DNA from: Schistosoma mansoni
Taxonomy: Eukaryota > Platyhelminthes > Trematoda > Strigeidida > Schistosomatidae
Assembly: GCF_000237925.1 (NCBI RefSeq)
Contig: NC_031498.1
Location: 8,246,717-8,310,716 of the forward strand
Length of the DNA: 64,000 nt
Direction: 5' to 3'
Of this stretch, positions 14,801 to 27,800 are shown piece by piece. Numbering within the stretch: position 1 is the first letter of the stretch; every line of letters begins with the position of its first letter. The translations under genes were made by a program, and so were the position numbers. Under the pieces are notes generated by a model, which did no database searches, had not been told where the DNA came from, and saw nothing but the letters and a program-made list of their open reading frames with translations.

Positions 14801-17800
14801 GTTCCAATATAGCCATTCAACAGCTATTCAAACTGGAATTCTATCTAGGATGCGCAATATTTTCATTTAGATCAGAGATTTGGGCTAAAATTTATTACCG
14901 ATAATTCCTGAAGTCTTGTTGTTATTTTCATAAATGACCAATAAACTCTAAAGCACTTTCGAGAATAGTAGATTTCGTAACTATTCAAAATCGATCATTA
15001 GTATTCTGTCAATGATGTCATTAATATCCTCAAAGGTGAGCTGAAGTTCTACAGGTTTCACCCCTTTTTAATGTTTTTTCCTGAAACTTTAAATCAGTCA
15101 AGGGACTCACTTTTACTTGAACCAAGAAAGAACAAATACAGTTAGAAATTTTGGCATATCAGGCAATTTTAGTTGCTGAAAACTGGCATAAAAGAACCAA
15201 TTTCTCAATTCAGTAACATAGTATTCGACCTAGTGCTACTATTCATAATTAATTTATTTTAATGGTTTTTTTAACAAAATTCTGCAAAACTGGTATTAAT
15301 ATCTGAATGAACACGTTGATAACGATTTAATATGGATTAAGTAGAAACTGTTTTGATGAAAACATACAAACAATTAATTACTCATGTAGAACTCACCTGA
15401 GTATATCTTAAAATCCCTGTACACTTGCCCTTTGTTCGGAAATGAAAGTACATTAATCGAATTAACCTGACTGTTATTGATCCTGTGAATTACTAGTATC
15501 TCACTTCCGTTTACTTTTAATCCTATATGATTCTAAATCAACTTAGATATTTTCGCCGGTAATTTCGTACTGGTATTTTTTCATACAGGGAGCATGCTGC
15601 ATGCATACAATCCATTCTTATCCTGCCTGTTATATAGTTAGGCGTAGCTGGTATTTTTTATTCTACCGAGTTTATTTTTAAAACAAACGCTTTCTTCTTT
15701 TCATAGTTTAATTATAATAAGAAAAGTGTATGTGTATGCTTTACAAAATTTTTTATTCCATATTAAGTCCTAAGGTTCCAAGTCTACAAACAATCGGTAG
15801 AACAAGCGAAACAGAAAGACCAGTAGGTATTGGTATAGGAAGTGCAACACCTCTTGCTCAGCCTAGTATTGGACCCAGTGCAGTACACCCTGCATTTAAT
15901 CCACCATCTCAGCAGCTTTCATCACAACCTTACTCACAAGTACATCAGTCGCAACCAGCAAATGCTCAACAAATTCCCCAATCAACCCAAAAATACCCAC
16001 CGTCAACAGGAGTTACGTCAAATACCAGTTCACTTATCGGTGAACCAATGGGATCGGTAAGTCCTGCACTGAGTAAGCATTCTGATCCCGGTTTCGTCAC
16101 AAGTTTTGGTTCATCTACTAGTTCACTATCTTCGAGAGCTGATACACCACACCAAACTTCTTTTAGTACACCAGCGACAACTGCAGCGAGCCGAGGGTAC
16201 AGTACGACTTCAGAAAATCCTGACATTGGGTACCGTTCAAATATCGGGGGACTGTCCAGTATGCAAAACACAACACACACCAATTATTCTTCGCATACAT
16301 GGAACCAAAGTTCTTCATCTGGCTTATTTAGTCCTTCCAAAATACCACCAATGGATTCGACTACGAAACCAAATCTAATGAATCAGCAACCGTCGACAGG
16401 ATTCGATGCTTCTGATCATACTACTGGAACCAGGATAATTAGTTCTCCTCAACAATCTTTCGGATCTTCTTTCAGGTTGGTCTTCTAGCTTTTGACCATA
16501 ATTTAAATGCAAACGAATGATGTGAAATCGTCTATTCACCCCAATTTTTATACCCCCACATAAAGTTTTATCTTCTTCAAAAGGCATTAAACTCACACCT
16601 CCTAGGATAAGATATTATCTCAAATATTTTGTTTGAACATACAACCTATCTTAAGTTTTAAGTTCAAACAATATTTATCACATTCTTTCCATAAAGTACG
16701 TGTTTACGCGAAATATTAATCTTATTTTCTGTGAATGAATTCTTCAGGTTTACAAGCTTACTGAGATCCAGAAAGAGCTAGTCATCTTAGATTGTAATAC
16801 TACTATGACCCAGGAGCCATGCATGAGTCTTACTAAAGCCTTACATAGAAACACTTGCATAGTGTTAGCTTGTTATAAAAGTCGCGTGACATAAAGTCTT
16901 CTTTTTTAATGTCAGAATGAAATGAAAGTCACTAATTAGACCACAGATTACGAATTTCACTGTAATTTTATATTAAGAAACAATAAAAAATTTTGTAATT
17001 TTCCTTCAAAAACATCAATAATACAGTAAGTAATCCTGTGGCACTTTGTCAACTAAGGTCCACTCGTTTTATGATTTTTACATGAAATAATGTAGATCTC
17101 TGAGAAAACATGTGTTTTTTCTCAAAATTTCCATAGATTATCGTAATGTCTTAGTTTCTTACACACACTTGCTTAAGCATGCAACCTCTCATTGAGAATA
17201 GGTTACCAACCAGGCATCCACAAGCGACTAAGTACTAAGCTGTCCTTTACAGTTATTGTTCGGTGTTACTCATTCTCGAGGTGTTTGTCTCCGATTCCTG
17301 ACACATTGTGTTCTATAGCCAGCCTCATTTCTGTTCGCCTTGATCATCCCAACTTACGATCTGTCTTGTGATCCAGTTTGATGGTTTCCATAAAACGTGT
17401 TCTGTACACTTACAACTTCTTTACCCGATTTCCTTCTCAACTAGCAGCTGATTTCTTCTCTCTCGGAGTAGATTATTGCTGATGCTCTCTTAGCGTCTGT
17501 TCAGTATACGGTTGTGTTATAATTCTCTTATTACGACCCAGCTACTCTTATTGCTTAGTATTCTTGAACACCAATTCACTCCACAAGTCCCCAAATCAGA
17601 ACACGGTTGAACAGGAACAAAATTATGTTTCAAATAAAAAGGTTGGGTGGAAGTAGGAATCACAGTAAGAAAAACATTAGTATATTTATAGTTTTTACAT
17701 GAGAAGGTTCTAGAGTCTTCTCCAAGTGTCCACTAGCGCCGATTGGATAAGAACTAGCTAATTAGAGTGCACCAGCACAATCCTGCACGGAATGTGTTTT

Positions 17801-19160
17801 AATCCAATATGTATACCTCTAACAAGTTGTTAATAAATACCCGTACCTTTCTGGTAATAGTCATGATAGCCAATCAAGTTTCAGCTTCATACGACAGAAC
17901 TGTTTTAATGCTAGTGTTGAAAATTCTGACTACGGTTCTGCACGACAGTTATTTTGAGTTGGGGATGTTCTTCAATAGTAGGAATACTGTCCTTGTTTTG
18001 CCAATTTGTGCTTTGATATCTGCACCAGATCCTCTCCATTTCTTAATGATCCTCTCCGATTATATAAAAGATTTCATCTCTTTCAGAGCCTCCCATCAAG
18101 TGAGTTCATATACACATATCAGTATTATTCATTAAAATATTGTTTTTTTCCCAATCTAACATTCTTCAACGAACGTGACGGAAACGCAAATCAATTGCTC
18201 TTTATTCTCAATAAGATCATTTCATACGACTGGTCCGTTCATACTAAGAATAAAAGCCAATATAGTTTAAAATTTGATGTTAGATGCCACCTAGGTATAA
18301 TAAAATGAAATCAGAAGAAAAATCAACTTTAAACTCAGTTAAAAAAGCCTTCAATATTCCGAAATATAGTTAAAGTTCTCAGTTAAATTCTATTGAAATT
18401 CTGTTAACAGTATGCGATTAGAAGTCCCAAAAAGCAACCATGTGGCTGATAACATTGATGTTACCTCAAATTCAGTTATACTCGAATAAAATACCAAGAC
18501 TTTTTAATACGTGCTTTATGTCGAAGAAGCTTACACCGGACGGTGCAGTTATAATCAATTACCCTTCAGTTTTTGAAACGAAAGGTCATCAGAAATGGAT
18601 ATGCGTCAAACGTTAAATTATAATCAAAAAGTCATTTCAACTAAGTGCTTACCTGTAGAATATAGTCGAATACAATCAACTACCGTAATTCATTTATACT
18701 GGTTGTTTGGATCTTACCGTTGATGTCTAGGACTGAAATTGATCAGTCTCTTTTAGCATAGGATGATACGCTCATCTCGGATTCCACTACTGCATACCAT
18801 TCATCTCCGCTTAAAAACCACTGTAATTATATCCAAAATACAAAAACTTATGTACAGTTTATGGTATCCTCTCTGCTAAATAAATCATATGTTCTTTACT
18901 AATTGTCAATATTTTCTATGAAAATATGTGTTTGTTTCTTTTATACTGATTTAATCTTTAGCTCTAATGTACCATATAGTACTGAAAAACTTGGTAATGA
19001 TGTAAGTAGAAAACCAACAAGTCAAACAACCAGTGGACCTGATCGTCCAGATGTCCCACCAAGACAAACTTCATTACGTACCGGACCAAGTAGTGAAGAT
19101 ACAGATGATACTATGAAAAACCTACGCAAAACATTTGCTGGAATTTTTGGTGATTTATAA
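2860..19160 (+). CDS. SYN: Synapsin (partial, 11 exons; 5' end not in window)
   Basis: Synapsins are ATP-binding phosphoproteins that tether synaptic vesicles. Exons: 2860-2917, 5192-5283, 6134-6284, 7906-7995, 10021-10083, 10835-10977, 12065-12139, 13009-13111, 14521-14630, 15768-16475, 18962-19160. All have AG/GT borders and phases agree throughout, giving 596 codons plus stop. Recognisable C-domain blocks are KYFRGKKLMGDWEIKVEQ, SFKPDFVLVRQH, NTLHAIYN, LGKENFPLI, FPVIVKVGVGHRGEGK (ATP-grasp loop), TYATTEPFIDAN, VQKIGTNYKAFM, SGNWKSNTGSALLE and RLFGGLDICSIDAL. Exon 10 encodes about 236 residues rich in Ser, Pro, Gln and Thr, the D-type linker. The last exon ends in LRKTFAGIFGDL, the domain E hallmark of long isoforms. 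The first exon here starts in phase with one base left over from an upstream exon expected to end in ...TDW. An AATAAA lies at 19631-19636. Introns are 0.75-2.5 kb. The acceptor of exon 10 (TTAAG) is weak, so its start is the least certain boundary. Confidence 0.93.
3857..4372. repeat. tRNA-headed hammerhead SINE, head-to-head copy 1
   Basis: From 3857 to about 4185 lies a minus-strand copy: tail, truncated hammerhead, tRNA-like head (3922-3997, with B box GGTTCGAATCT and an A-box-like TGGTCTAGTGGTTAAGCG on the minus strand), then body. A plus-strand hammerhead unit follows at 4231-4290 (CTGAGGA 4237-4243, GAAA 4259-4262, cleavage triplet GTC 4268-4270). It is framed by inverted arms 4188-4230 and 4309-4368 that both carry the TGTGGAGATTTTAG motif. 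Replacement of the 5' half of stem I by the left arm probably inactivates the plus ribozyme. Confidence 0.75.
9239..9502 (-). repeat. Sm-alpha-type hammerhead retroposon, minus copy
   Basis: On the minus strand this shows the Sm-alpha order: B box GGTTCGATTCCC, AGAGTGAACATCGACCCTGG, GATGTAGGTACATCTAGC, hammerhead (9389-9442), GATTCCACTATTAGCC and CTTTGCTTATAATGCTTGTG. The core reads CTAACGA where active ribozymes have CTGANGA. GAAAC and the GTC triplet are present. It abuts a plus-strand copy, making the pair a large inverted repeat. Confidence 0.8.
9503..9815 (+). repeat. Sm-alpha-type hammerhead retroposon, plus copy
   Basis: A near-complete monomer: CGCACAGTATGCACATATGC, a central region with AAGCGGATAAAGCGATAGCG (A-box area), B box GTTTCGATTCCC (9691-9702), hammerhead (9729-9783), then CCACTGCTATCCAC and TTTGCTTATAAT. 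The core again reads CTAACGA, and GAAA has become CAAA, so cleavage is not expected. Confidence 0.82.
11830..11905 (-). repeat. Possible tRNA-like SINE fragment
   Basis: On the minus strand, AACCAGGCGATTAAGCAGC followed 30 bases later by GGAGGTCATAAGTCC resembles a decayed tRNA head with A- and B-box-like parts. It lies in a synapsin intron. Too short and diverged to assign. Confidence 0.25.
18709..18813. repeat. Worn composite Sm-alpha remnant
   Basis: 18709-18766 resembles the minus orientation of the Sm-alpha flank (TTGATGTCTAGGACTG, ATTGATCAGTCTCTTTTAGC). 18770-18813 resembles the plus orientation of its 3' end (CTCGGATTCCACTACTGC, CATCTCCGCTTA). It lies in the last synapsin intron and has the same minus-then-plus layout as 9.2-9.8 kb. 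Confidence 0.5.
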
Positions 19161-22100
19161 AAGAAATTGCCCAATAGAATTGTCTTATTTATAACTAACG
19201 TATTATTTACTAATTATAAATGTTGTATCTTTAAATCAATTGTTTCCAAACTACAACAAAAAAATGTAATTTCTGCTTCATCGATTTCTCTTTCTTTTAT
19301 TCTTATTTTCTCTTTTTTACTCCGGATATTTGTTTAATGAAATGTTCATACAAAAATAACCACATATTTATGTTATTGCATACTTCTTTAACATAGTAAC
19401 TCTACCTTAGTTTTATTCAATTCAAATTAAACAAAAAACCAATAACCTTCTATCATTCTTACCTATTTAATTACTACTGATACTTTATTGTTCAAGCGTT
19501 TTATGTTCATATACAAATCCTCTGAAACCATATAACAACAAAGTGAAACTCAAGTCAATTATTCATGAAAACAGAATTATTTATCTCTGCTATTTGTCTA
19601 ATTATTTACTGCTTATAATTTACTTACCAAAATAAATTCAAATGTGAAAATATTAATCTATCCAGTTAATATTTCAAAATGCTCATTGTTAGTTGTTTAT
19701 TGATCTTTCAAGTATTCACTTATTTCTGTGATGTTTTCTTACATTGTCTTTCTCTTTTCATCCTCCCACCACCACTATTCCTCTGTTGTTATATATTTAT
19801 TACTTGAGGATATTAAATTTTTATCGTCTTGAGAGGTAATTCGACTAATCAATATTATTTAAAAAATGGAAACCAATCTCAGAATAAGGAATGATCAGAA
19901 CAATAAAGGTAGAAGATTAATCGGCTTTTGTTTTATCTTTTTTAAAGTTTATTGCTTGTTGTTTATCCAGTTAATTTATTATATCCTAAAAAAGGAATAA
20001 CAAATCATTTACAATATGACACTGTTTCAGTGGATGACCACTTAATTGACTGTCGGTCTGATTTACTCTTCTGATAATGTAAACTTTTGTTACTAAAATC
20101 CTACACAAGCGAAAGATCTATTGCTTGGTGTTGAATACACAGTAAGCTTCTATTCACAAATCGATCTCCTTAATTACTAAGGCTAGGCAATTAAGAATTT
20201 ACTCAAAAATAGAATTTCTGATTCTACTCAAACATTCATTTCATGTACAGTACCCAAATAATAAAGGAATCTAGTAAATTCTATTTAGCATAAGGAAATC
20301 CCTGAAATTTTTGCCTTTCGATCTGTCATTTCTAATAAACATAAATTTTTTAAGTGAATAGTGAAATAAGTCAACTTTTAAAAAATAATGAATTACTAAA
20401 TCACTTCGGAAGAGTCTCAAATTAGAATAAAATATTTGCCCAGTACTTCCTAGTTTTCAGTGATTACCCAACTGACGTCAGCCTTTAATGTAGGCTAACT
20501 TCCTTGTCAGTCGAATTATTTAAGTAGGTAATCAATTTTTTCCACAACGTTGACTCTCTCGCTTTTGGAAGTAATGACCGATTGGTCATATTAAACCGAT
20601 ATTTAGGACGATTCTTCAATTAAAACTGAATAACCAACTTCAGACTTGGAAGTATCTGGAAATTTGAATACATAATATTGAGAAGAAACGTGCTTTCGTA
20701 ACCATCAGTCAGCATAATACAGGCTCAAAATATTATCTCGATTACACAGATCATCGCGACTGCTAATTAAATCTTATTTGACTCCAAATTAGTGGTAAAT
20801 ATTAACCCATATCATTAACTGTGTTGTAGTTTCAGATATTGTCAACAGTTTTTATCTGTGTTGACTGAGACTTATAATACCACTTCATACACCAAACCAT
20901 AACCATTATGTTATTAGGTTAGAATAGATACTGTTTATTCAAAAGATATTTCCCATTGTTAGAACTTCTAACATTCTGTAGTTGGTCTTATCAGGACATA
21001 ATTGATCTTTGTCTGTAATCCGTTTCCTGGTAGAAAAGATTCAACAATCACAAATGTCCCATCTTGATAGTAGCATAGGATTCGAAGAGATTCATCTCAA
21101 TGTATTTGAGACTAGTCCAATGAATCCACCTCATTCCATCACATATTGACGTTCTAATTAAGAATGGTGGTAAAGAAATCAGAATGGTTTATTGATAGTG
21201 ATTCCTCAGTTAGTGGAAACAATGATTGTAAATAAAACAATTGTAGAAGATATATTACGTGACGACGATAAATCATATGTGAAAATAAGCTGTACGAGTC
21301 CGTAAATCACACCGGAGTGCAGAAGTGGACGATGGTTGAATCCTCCCATAGTGATACTCTCAGAACAATAAAACTAGCATTTCGAGTTTTACTGTTTCTT
21401 AGACTCTGCCAGAATCCTTGTCGCAATCAATGAACTCACTAGCCTTATGATTTCTCACGTGGCTCCTTAACACTTAAATTATAATATGCTCAAACTATTC
21501 CTTTTATAATAACGTAAACCATTTCTAATCTAATAAAATCTCCATTGCTAGGTACAAAGTCTATCATTTAACTAATTAAAACTCTTATGCATTGATTGTA
21601 AATTCATTTCGCTGTTTGCACATACTGTAATAACAAAATATGACATCTGTAGTCATAATGCATTCAGTATGCTTTGTAAAAATTGACGAATTTGTAAAAC
21701 TTGAGTACTACGTGCTATAACCTAATTATGTGAGCATTAGACATTCCGGAATTTCTTACAGAAGATTTTGTTATGAAAAATTTAGTTTTGAAGAGTATGA
21801 TCGATAGCACTTAATTAACTACATCGTGCAAGATATTAACACATCGTCTACTAATAACATCGTTCATTAACATGAGTTGGATAATTAATCATCATTAGGA
21901 GCTAGTAGACTACTCAGTTTGTATAATTTAGCAAAATAAGTTTCTGGTTGACACAATTGTAATCTTGGCAATACCATCATTTCTTGTTGTGTAATGTTTA
22001 ACATAAATGTCACTATGGGGTTCTCTGGAGATGATTGAGTCTTATTGAGATCAGGATCCGATCATAGTATCGAACTCCTTAGTATTTCCCATCCACGACA

Positions 22101-23300
22101 CTGTATCCGAAAATTGAGCCCGAGATCTTCGATCTCAACAACTACGCCACTGAGCCAGGATCCAATGGCATACAAATCTATGATATTGTGCGATTATTTT
22201 CCATTATCTTCGAAGGCTGCGTTCCTTACAACCGTCATGATTGGACTAGACTACTGAAAAGTTCCACACTAGGACAAAACAGCCGTACAGTGCTTCCAAG
22301 CTTATAGTGGTTGTCTAACTTAGATCGGTTCATGATTTAAATAAAGAAGTAAAACTAAATGTATCGACCTAATAAGAATTGTGTAATTTTTCTACAGTAG
22401 TCTAGTCTGAATTGGTGACCACCATCATAGCTCTGTCGCAAAAATAAATTATTAAGTGGATTGCACTTACTTTACACACATAATCGACAAAGAAATAATC
22501 ATTTTCACAATTAAAACATTCCTAAGTTTTTGTATGTACTCAATATTGCATTAAATTGATAGAGTATGAACGAAACTATATGCAGACTGAAGTACAAAGC
22601 TATAATCTTACAAACACGTTTATATTATAGTAAACACAAAACAGTAATTTATCGAATGCATATTACTACAGTACTAAATTAAGCACGAGTCGGTTAGGTC
22701 TATAATGGTCGTTAACCAGGAACACTAGTTAGAATGTTGCTTAGTGAAAAAGTGAATGAATCTGATTAGATATATAAATTTACTTTATTACTTGGTTGAG
22801 AAAAAAATACAATGTTTTGAACAGTATATTGATTGAGTTTTCAAAAAATAATAATAGTTCTTAGGAAAGGACATTGAACTCAACATTTCACAGAGACCAT
22901 ACATATTCACACATACAAATGATAGATGCACTAATAGGAATATATCATTTGAAGAAAATGGCCAATTGAGAGTTGTGATGATTGATGAGCTTGGAAAAGA
23001 AACTGAGACGACTACGACAAGATTATTAAGGAGGAAGAATGTATTTGCATGACAAAGGAAATAGAAAAATGTTTTAGAGAAAAGTGAATATAAATCCACA
23101 TTCAGATTAACTGACAAAAATATTGTGTTAGCAACAACAGTAGCATATAGTATTAAAAACTGACCCAACAAATGTAAATATTATATTATACAGGAAAAAA
23201 ACAAACTGAGAAAAATAGAATGAAAGAGTATTGGTGGCTAAAAGATTATTGATGAGATACAATTTTATGCCATAAATCAATGTTACTATATTTCTTTTAT
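19161..23300. other. Convergent intergenic region between synapsin and OS-9
   Basis: The 3' sides of the two genes face each other over about 4.1 kb. It holds the synapsin 3' UTR (AATAAA at 19631-19636), a worn SINE (22040-22345) and, on the minus strand, an AATAAA at 22784-22789 that could end the OS-9 transcript. Open frames here lack family matches and I do not call them genes. Confidence 0.6.
22040..22345. repeat. tRNA-headed hammerhead SINE, head-to-head copy 2 (worn)
   Basis: A minus-strand tRNA-like head (about 22060-22160; GGCTCAGTGGCGTAGTTG on the minus strand) is followed by body and then a plus-strand hammerhead remnant (22250-22310: ACTACTGAAAAGTTCC, AGGACAAAAC, CAGTGCTTCCAAGC) and tail (GTGGTTGTCTAACTTAGATC). 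Both ribozyme core boxes are altered. Layout matches the copies at 3.9 and 47.2 kb. Confidence 0.6.
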
Positions 23301-24861
23301 TCAGTGGAAAGTAAAGTGATAATTTTGTTCAAGTTTCCTGACACGTTTCTCCTCCTTCTTTCTATGTCCACCAGGCTATAAAACATAAATATTAGAGAAT
23401 ATATATACGAACTCAATAAAACCATCCAATAATAAAAAAAGTAATTGATATAAAAATCAAACTAAAACTTTTGCTATTAAGTTGCAGTGTAACTAGAAAT
23501 AACGCAAGCGGATTGTTAAACACATAGATTTGACCTTGCTGATATTATCAAATGCTAACATCAACTGACTAGTGTACAGTCTCTACATACATCGATATAC
23601 AGGGTTTATCTACTTTAATTATTTATTATCTACTTAAAATTATTAAGCATTTAAATGAACATGGATAACTCAGTGTGTAAAACGGAATCTAAACAAATTT
23701 GTATCCAATTATATATTTATGAACTCACCATAATGTAATATGCAGATAAACCCCCTTGATTTCCTGGTTTTTCAACTATATCCACTTCGTCTGATATTTC
23801 TGGATTTAAGTCAGCTACGACTTTTTGCATAATGTCTATAATATCCCGTTGTTTAAGAGATGGCAAAAGATTGCGATCCCATTGATCTGAAGCAACTTGA
23901 TTATATTTATCTTTCATAATACGATTACCACCTTGTATCACAACAAAATTGACATTTGAATCAGTAAGTATATTGGAAAATGTTTGTTTCAGTCGGGTTT
24001 CTATATTTTGACTAAGCTCTATTTTCTTGTGAAGAAAGAAAAGTATCTTGACATATAAATTCGAAGTCTCCAGGAAGAGATCAGTAAAATCTAGAAGATT
24101 TTTAATTACACCAAACAATTTCGAGTACTCTTCATAACTTAGAGGATCATCCAACACCTTTTCATTGTACTGTGAGATTTCAATATTGTTGTTGTCTTTA
24201 TTACTTGAAAATGCGAAGTCTAATTTATACTTTAGGTATGCAGATTTTGCATTATTTCTCCATTCGGTAGGCAGACGGGTAAAAGGTATATCTTCAACAG
24301 TTGGTATATCTAAGTTATGTTTTTTATAAGCACGGATCACAGTGGATAACATTGTGTGAGCCTCATTAGGATCTGCATATAAAAAATAAATTTGCTCTAA
24401 TAAGATTTACACAGAAAACTAAAACTTTTAGTTCAACAGAAACTATCTTAATGAATTCAACAAACTACTTTTTTAATATCGAAGTCTATCCTCTTGGACA
24501 TAATAAGACGACTATACATTAGCACCATGTATTATTTAAAAGTAAATTATAGGAAGTAGGCCTCATGATCTATAGGGTTTAGGGCACAACTGCAACGAAC
24601 GTAAACAAAAAGGTAACTTACAGATTAGGCGTATCGTTTTAAGCCGAGTTATCTATTTGGTGTGGTTATGAAACTATGTCAGTGCATTACTTGAGTATGT
24701 TTTATGTGCTTTCATTCATTAACTAAACCAATAGTGTCAGCTGTATGAAGTGGACAAACAAACATAGATATGAAGCTTGCCACTTGGATCAAATGACATA
24801 CAAAGAAGTTGTAGAAATCGTAAATTAGATCTGTAAGCTAGGTATTAAAAGCTAAAAGTTG

Positions 24862-24896
<35 letters not shown>

Positions 24897-27800
24897 TCCC
24901 ATGGTAATTTCAAGTTTTTTGCATAGTCTTTAATGACATGATGCACTTTAAATTTTCAAGTAACAGATAATTTCATAAGACCTCTCGATAGACTCTAGCA
25001 AATATCCCCGTTATGTCAATGAATCCGGTTATAGTCATGTGTCCCAAAACCAAACGAAAGGTAAAAACCTATTTAACACACTTTCATTTCTATAAACTTG
25101 TTCTAAAACAGAAAATATGAGTTAGACGATTCTAAAGCCACGGACCTTCAAAAAGATGCTCATGCAACTGATTCCTAAATGGTTACCAGAAAAGAACTTT
25201 AGCTTTTTTCTATAAGCTGGGACAATGGATGGTCAAGATCAGTCGGAAGAAATTCCATCTAAACCCAAAGCTTTAACTGATACTTCAAGACCACTATCCT
25301 TAAACAACTTATTTAGGTTACCGAAGGTAGTTGATTAACACTTGAACTGACACACTTCAATGGACTCCACTTAGTATACCACTGATCTATTCTTTAAGTA
25401 AATAGTCACTTCCGTTTTCGAAAATACTTCATTGATATGTAGACAACCGTCTATTAACGTCTATTTCTAGGCAATTTTCATAGTTTTACTTCCGCTACCT
25501 ACTACCGCTCACAAACTTAAGCAATTTTCATCACAGTGAGGACTTGTTATATTGCACGACAACGCTAAAAACAATCATGTCTGACACTTATATCCATTAT
25601 AAAAACATAATATACACCCGTGATATAAGATTCTGGAGTTTTGGGAAGTGAGACCTATAATCTAGTTTGACGTAAGCTCCAAACACCAAACGCCTCAACG
25701 CGTAATTTGAGTGACTGTTTCAAGAGACCATAGATATTGGTTCTCAACTTACAGACGGCTATATTCAGAGGCAGTATGCGGTAATCGATAGCAAGAAAAT
25801 TTAGCGGCCAACAAGGAAGATGGTTGATGATAAATGGGATAGGATTGACTTTGGTGATAGATTAGTATTTGACACTTATCAGCAACCAACACTAAGTTAT
25901 TTTGTTTTGGAAAACTTAATAGTCTTATGGACAAGAGTGTGACTACATAGCCCAAAGGATACGCGCTTGAAGGTATTTGCACACAGACTATCGGAAATTC
26001 TGAACTGTTTTGCATGATGAGCTTTAGAATTTTCCTAGTCTTTTCATTGAACTTGATACTCTTAAGCGTAAGACAAATGATTCTCCCTACATTCCTCATG
26101 AAAATAGAACTTGAGATAACTCTTAGGAAATATTTTACTCTCCACATTATGTGATACGGTATGGATAAGTATAAAATCCACCTTTGAACCAGAGACTTAT
26201 CATTTTTGGTCCTACCTTCAACCTTCCTTCTATTTTAGGACCTAAAGAAACAACTTTCCAAATAATATAGCTTGGTTATGCAATCTATTCTCCCACATTA
26301 AGGTAAAAACAAACTTGGATATATCAGATATTTTAAAAGCGACGAAATGAGACATTGTCTATGTACACCGTCTTTCCATAAAATATTGAACATATATGAA
26401 AGAAAATGAATGGTATATTAAAGGTAGATAGGGTGGAGTAAAAAACTAGAAGAGTTTACAAACCTTGGACATTTTTATAAACTAACAAATTACAAGCACA
26501 AACCTAGCAGGACTTCCAAATAGAATTTAAATGATGTCATGATATTTGGAAAAAACGGACGTATTATACTAATATACCTGTACAGTTAAAGAGTTCATGC
26601 CAAATACGACTGATGGACTCGTGGACATCACTAAGATTAAATAAATGCATCATTCCCACTGTTTGCATAGGAGCAGTAAGAAACGTATTGAGGGATTTTC
26701 TATAGCTCTCTACTTCCATAATAACGCTCTTGATAGAGGAAAAAAAGAAATAATATATGTAAAAACTCAGGCAGGAATTATACTTTAACCATGAAACAGA
26801 AATTATAGAGTGTTCAATATTGACCATATGTGAAGCCAGAATTTAAAACTTAGACTTATAGTTCCAAAACTCGGTTACTGACTTACACAATGGAGTCACG
26901 AAGAGCGAAAATAATCGTCAAACATCATTTAATCAAACACGATTTAGTTGATAATAAATTTCCTCAATTATAGCTAAATAATGCCACTTTAGTGCCTGTA
27001 AAGTACACAGAAATTTGTTTGGAAAAGTATGCACATTGTTTTCCTATTCTTCTGAGTAGTGTTTGACGAAGTTTGTAAAAAACTGGGAACGTATAAAGTT
27101 CAGAAATTATTCTTAAGAAGCAGCAGAAATATCTGGCGAATCAATAGATGAAGTCTCCAAACTACTTAAAATAGGAAATTAGCAACCACATTTAATGACG
27201 AACTAAGAAATCTACAATTGTAAATTCTTGTGGTTTACTTCAAAAAAATTGGTTCATTGTAAATCATTTATACTGCGGGGAAATGTTTCAAGACCTTCGA
27301 CAATCACAAAATCTACAGTAACCATTTTGACGGAACATTTTCATAACGTGAAACAACTGCCAACTTAAAATTTGAATTAAACAACTGAACCTCCTAAAAC
27401 ATGATTCCAAATAAATAAGAATTCAAAATCGACAACTAAACACTTTGTATTAGTGAAATATCTTTAATGTGAAGTAAACTGAGACAAAGAAAAGTCAATA
27501 GATGCCCCATAGGATTTCAGTTAGATATTTACTAGTTATTTAAAGAGTGAAGTTGTGCTGATGAGGTGTGGCAACTTGGACCGATGAATATATATGCCTG
27601 ACCCTACGTTAAAGCTGACTGACTGAAGTTTATTCATTTTAATTTCCATAATCTTTTATCCCTTCTATAGATTGTTTTGAGTGTTCAGAAGATCGATAAA
27701 ACCAGGTGGGAAGAAATGTAGACGGAATAACATGTACATTATTCACAAGAATATAAAGAATAAAACATCTACTTCAGTGTATTAGACTTTGAGCAATTTC

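Noticed and set aside
16900-17760. Possible solo LTR in the last synapsin intron
   Set aside because: A TGTTATAATT start and a TATA-like box on the minus strand are suggestive, but no matching end, duplication or second copy was found.
2918-18961. TIMP gene nested in a synapsin intron, as in many animals
   Set aside because: No TIMP-like cysteine pattern or opposite-strand splice-consistent exons were seen in the introns.
22788-23171. 127-codon minus-strand frame as a gene
   Set aside because: Phe/Ser/Leu-rich composition of an AT-rich chance frame; it lies in the OS-9 3' region with no motif.
23296-23301. AATAAA overlapping the OS-9 stop codon
   Set aside because: Too close to the stop to be the working polyadenylation signal; the one at 22784-22789 is more plausible.
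25749-26147. 132-codon minus-strand frame inside an OS-9 intron
   Set aside because: No match to OS-9, no splice sites in phase, no motif.
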